From an uncultured Lachnospiraceae bacterium (GTDB lineage: Bacteria > Bacillota_A > Clostridia > Lachnospirales > Lachnospiraceae), in NCBI GenBank assembly GCA_946410365.1, contig CAMKAA010000065.1:1-6203 (forward strand): 6,203 nt of DNA, given 5' to 3'. Below, piece by piece: positions 6,166 to 6,203 of the stretch (its first letter is position 1; each line of letters opens with the position of its first letter). Under the pieces are notes generated by a model. That model saw only the letters and a list, made by a program, of their open reading frames with translations. It had not been told where the DNA came from and ran no database searches. The translations under genes and the position numbers were made by a program.

Positions 6166-6203
6166 TTGACGGATAAACAGCCTACGGCAAGAACAATTCC
6201 ATA
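6166..6203 (+). CDS. Start of an unidentified gene, cut by the window end
   Basis: A strong GGAGG (6152-6156) sits 9 nt before a TTG at 6166-6168, the same arrangement as for the P-loop gene. Reading from there gives MTDKQPTARTIP and stays open to the last base. Twelve codons are too few to name a product. The hydrophilic start shows no signal peptide or membrane segment so far. The call rests on the ribosome site and spacing only; an ATG further downstream outside the window could be the real start. Confidence 0.45.
   Translation, partial: MTDKQPTARTIP

Noticed and set aside
6056..6169. A short ATG-started open frame running through the terminator to a TGA
   Set aside because: It reads through the terminator stem and leader repeats and has no Shine-Dalgarno. 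A hairpin with a T-rich tail is the better explanation.
1..6203. CRISPR array, insertion sequence, tRNA or toxin-antitoxin pair
   Set aside because: I see no spaced direct repeats, transposase motifs, cloverleaf or paired small ORFs on either strand. The window is almost fully used by the genes listed.

Overview
The window reads as chromosomal DNA from a Clostridia-type Firmicute, most likely Lachnospiraceae or a close relative. This rests on the gene order (radC, a very long PBP2, rodA, mgsA), the protein style, frequent GTG/TTG starts and a mid-range G+C content. It is inference, because no rRNA or other marker gene is present. All real genes lie on the + strand and no mobile element, CRISPR array, tRNA or rRNA is visible.

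Layout. Positions 1-198 hold the C-terminal end of RadC with an intact JAMM metal motif. Its last 20 nt overlap the start of a 933-residue class B penicillin-binding protein of the PBP2/MrdA type (179-2980). A SEDS glycosyltransferase of the RodA type follows after 2 nt (2983-4155). Next come a methylglyoxal synthase-family protein (4168-4563) and a lipoprotein D-Ala-D-Ala carboxypeptidase (about 4547-5527) that overlaps the mgsA end. The tight spacing argues for one transcription unit. PBP2 and RodA together would form the peptidoglycan polymerase/cross-linker of the elongation machinery, and the carboxypeptidase would trim pentapeptides. MgsA normally diverts dihydroxyacetone phosphate to methylglyoxal and is a frequent neighbour of rodA in Clostridia.

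After the operon, a 103-nt gap holds a good sigma-A-type promoter (TATAAT, 17-nt spacer) and a perfect 13-bp hairpin that would sit at the very 5' end of the new transcript. This drives a small P-loop protein of unknown function (5631-6050, TTG start), closed by a rho-independent terminator (6069-6105). The last 100 nt form a leader with competing inverted repeats, one of which can mask a strong Shine-Dalgarno sequence. It precedes what looks like the first 12 codons of another TTG-started gene.

Points most worth a second look: the MgsA homologue has Met where the family's catalytic Asp (Asp71 of E. coli) should be; PBP2 carries an insert of about 250 residues with an internal repeat; radC directly abuts mrdA where mreBCD often sits; the RodA loop aspartate is displaced; and the orphan P-loop gene has its own hairpin leader. 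I see no clear candidate for a wholly new multi-gene system. Most of the window is a housekeeping cell-wall locus with unusual details.
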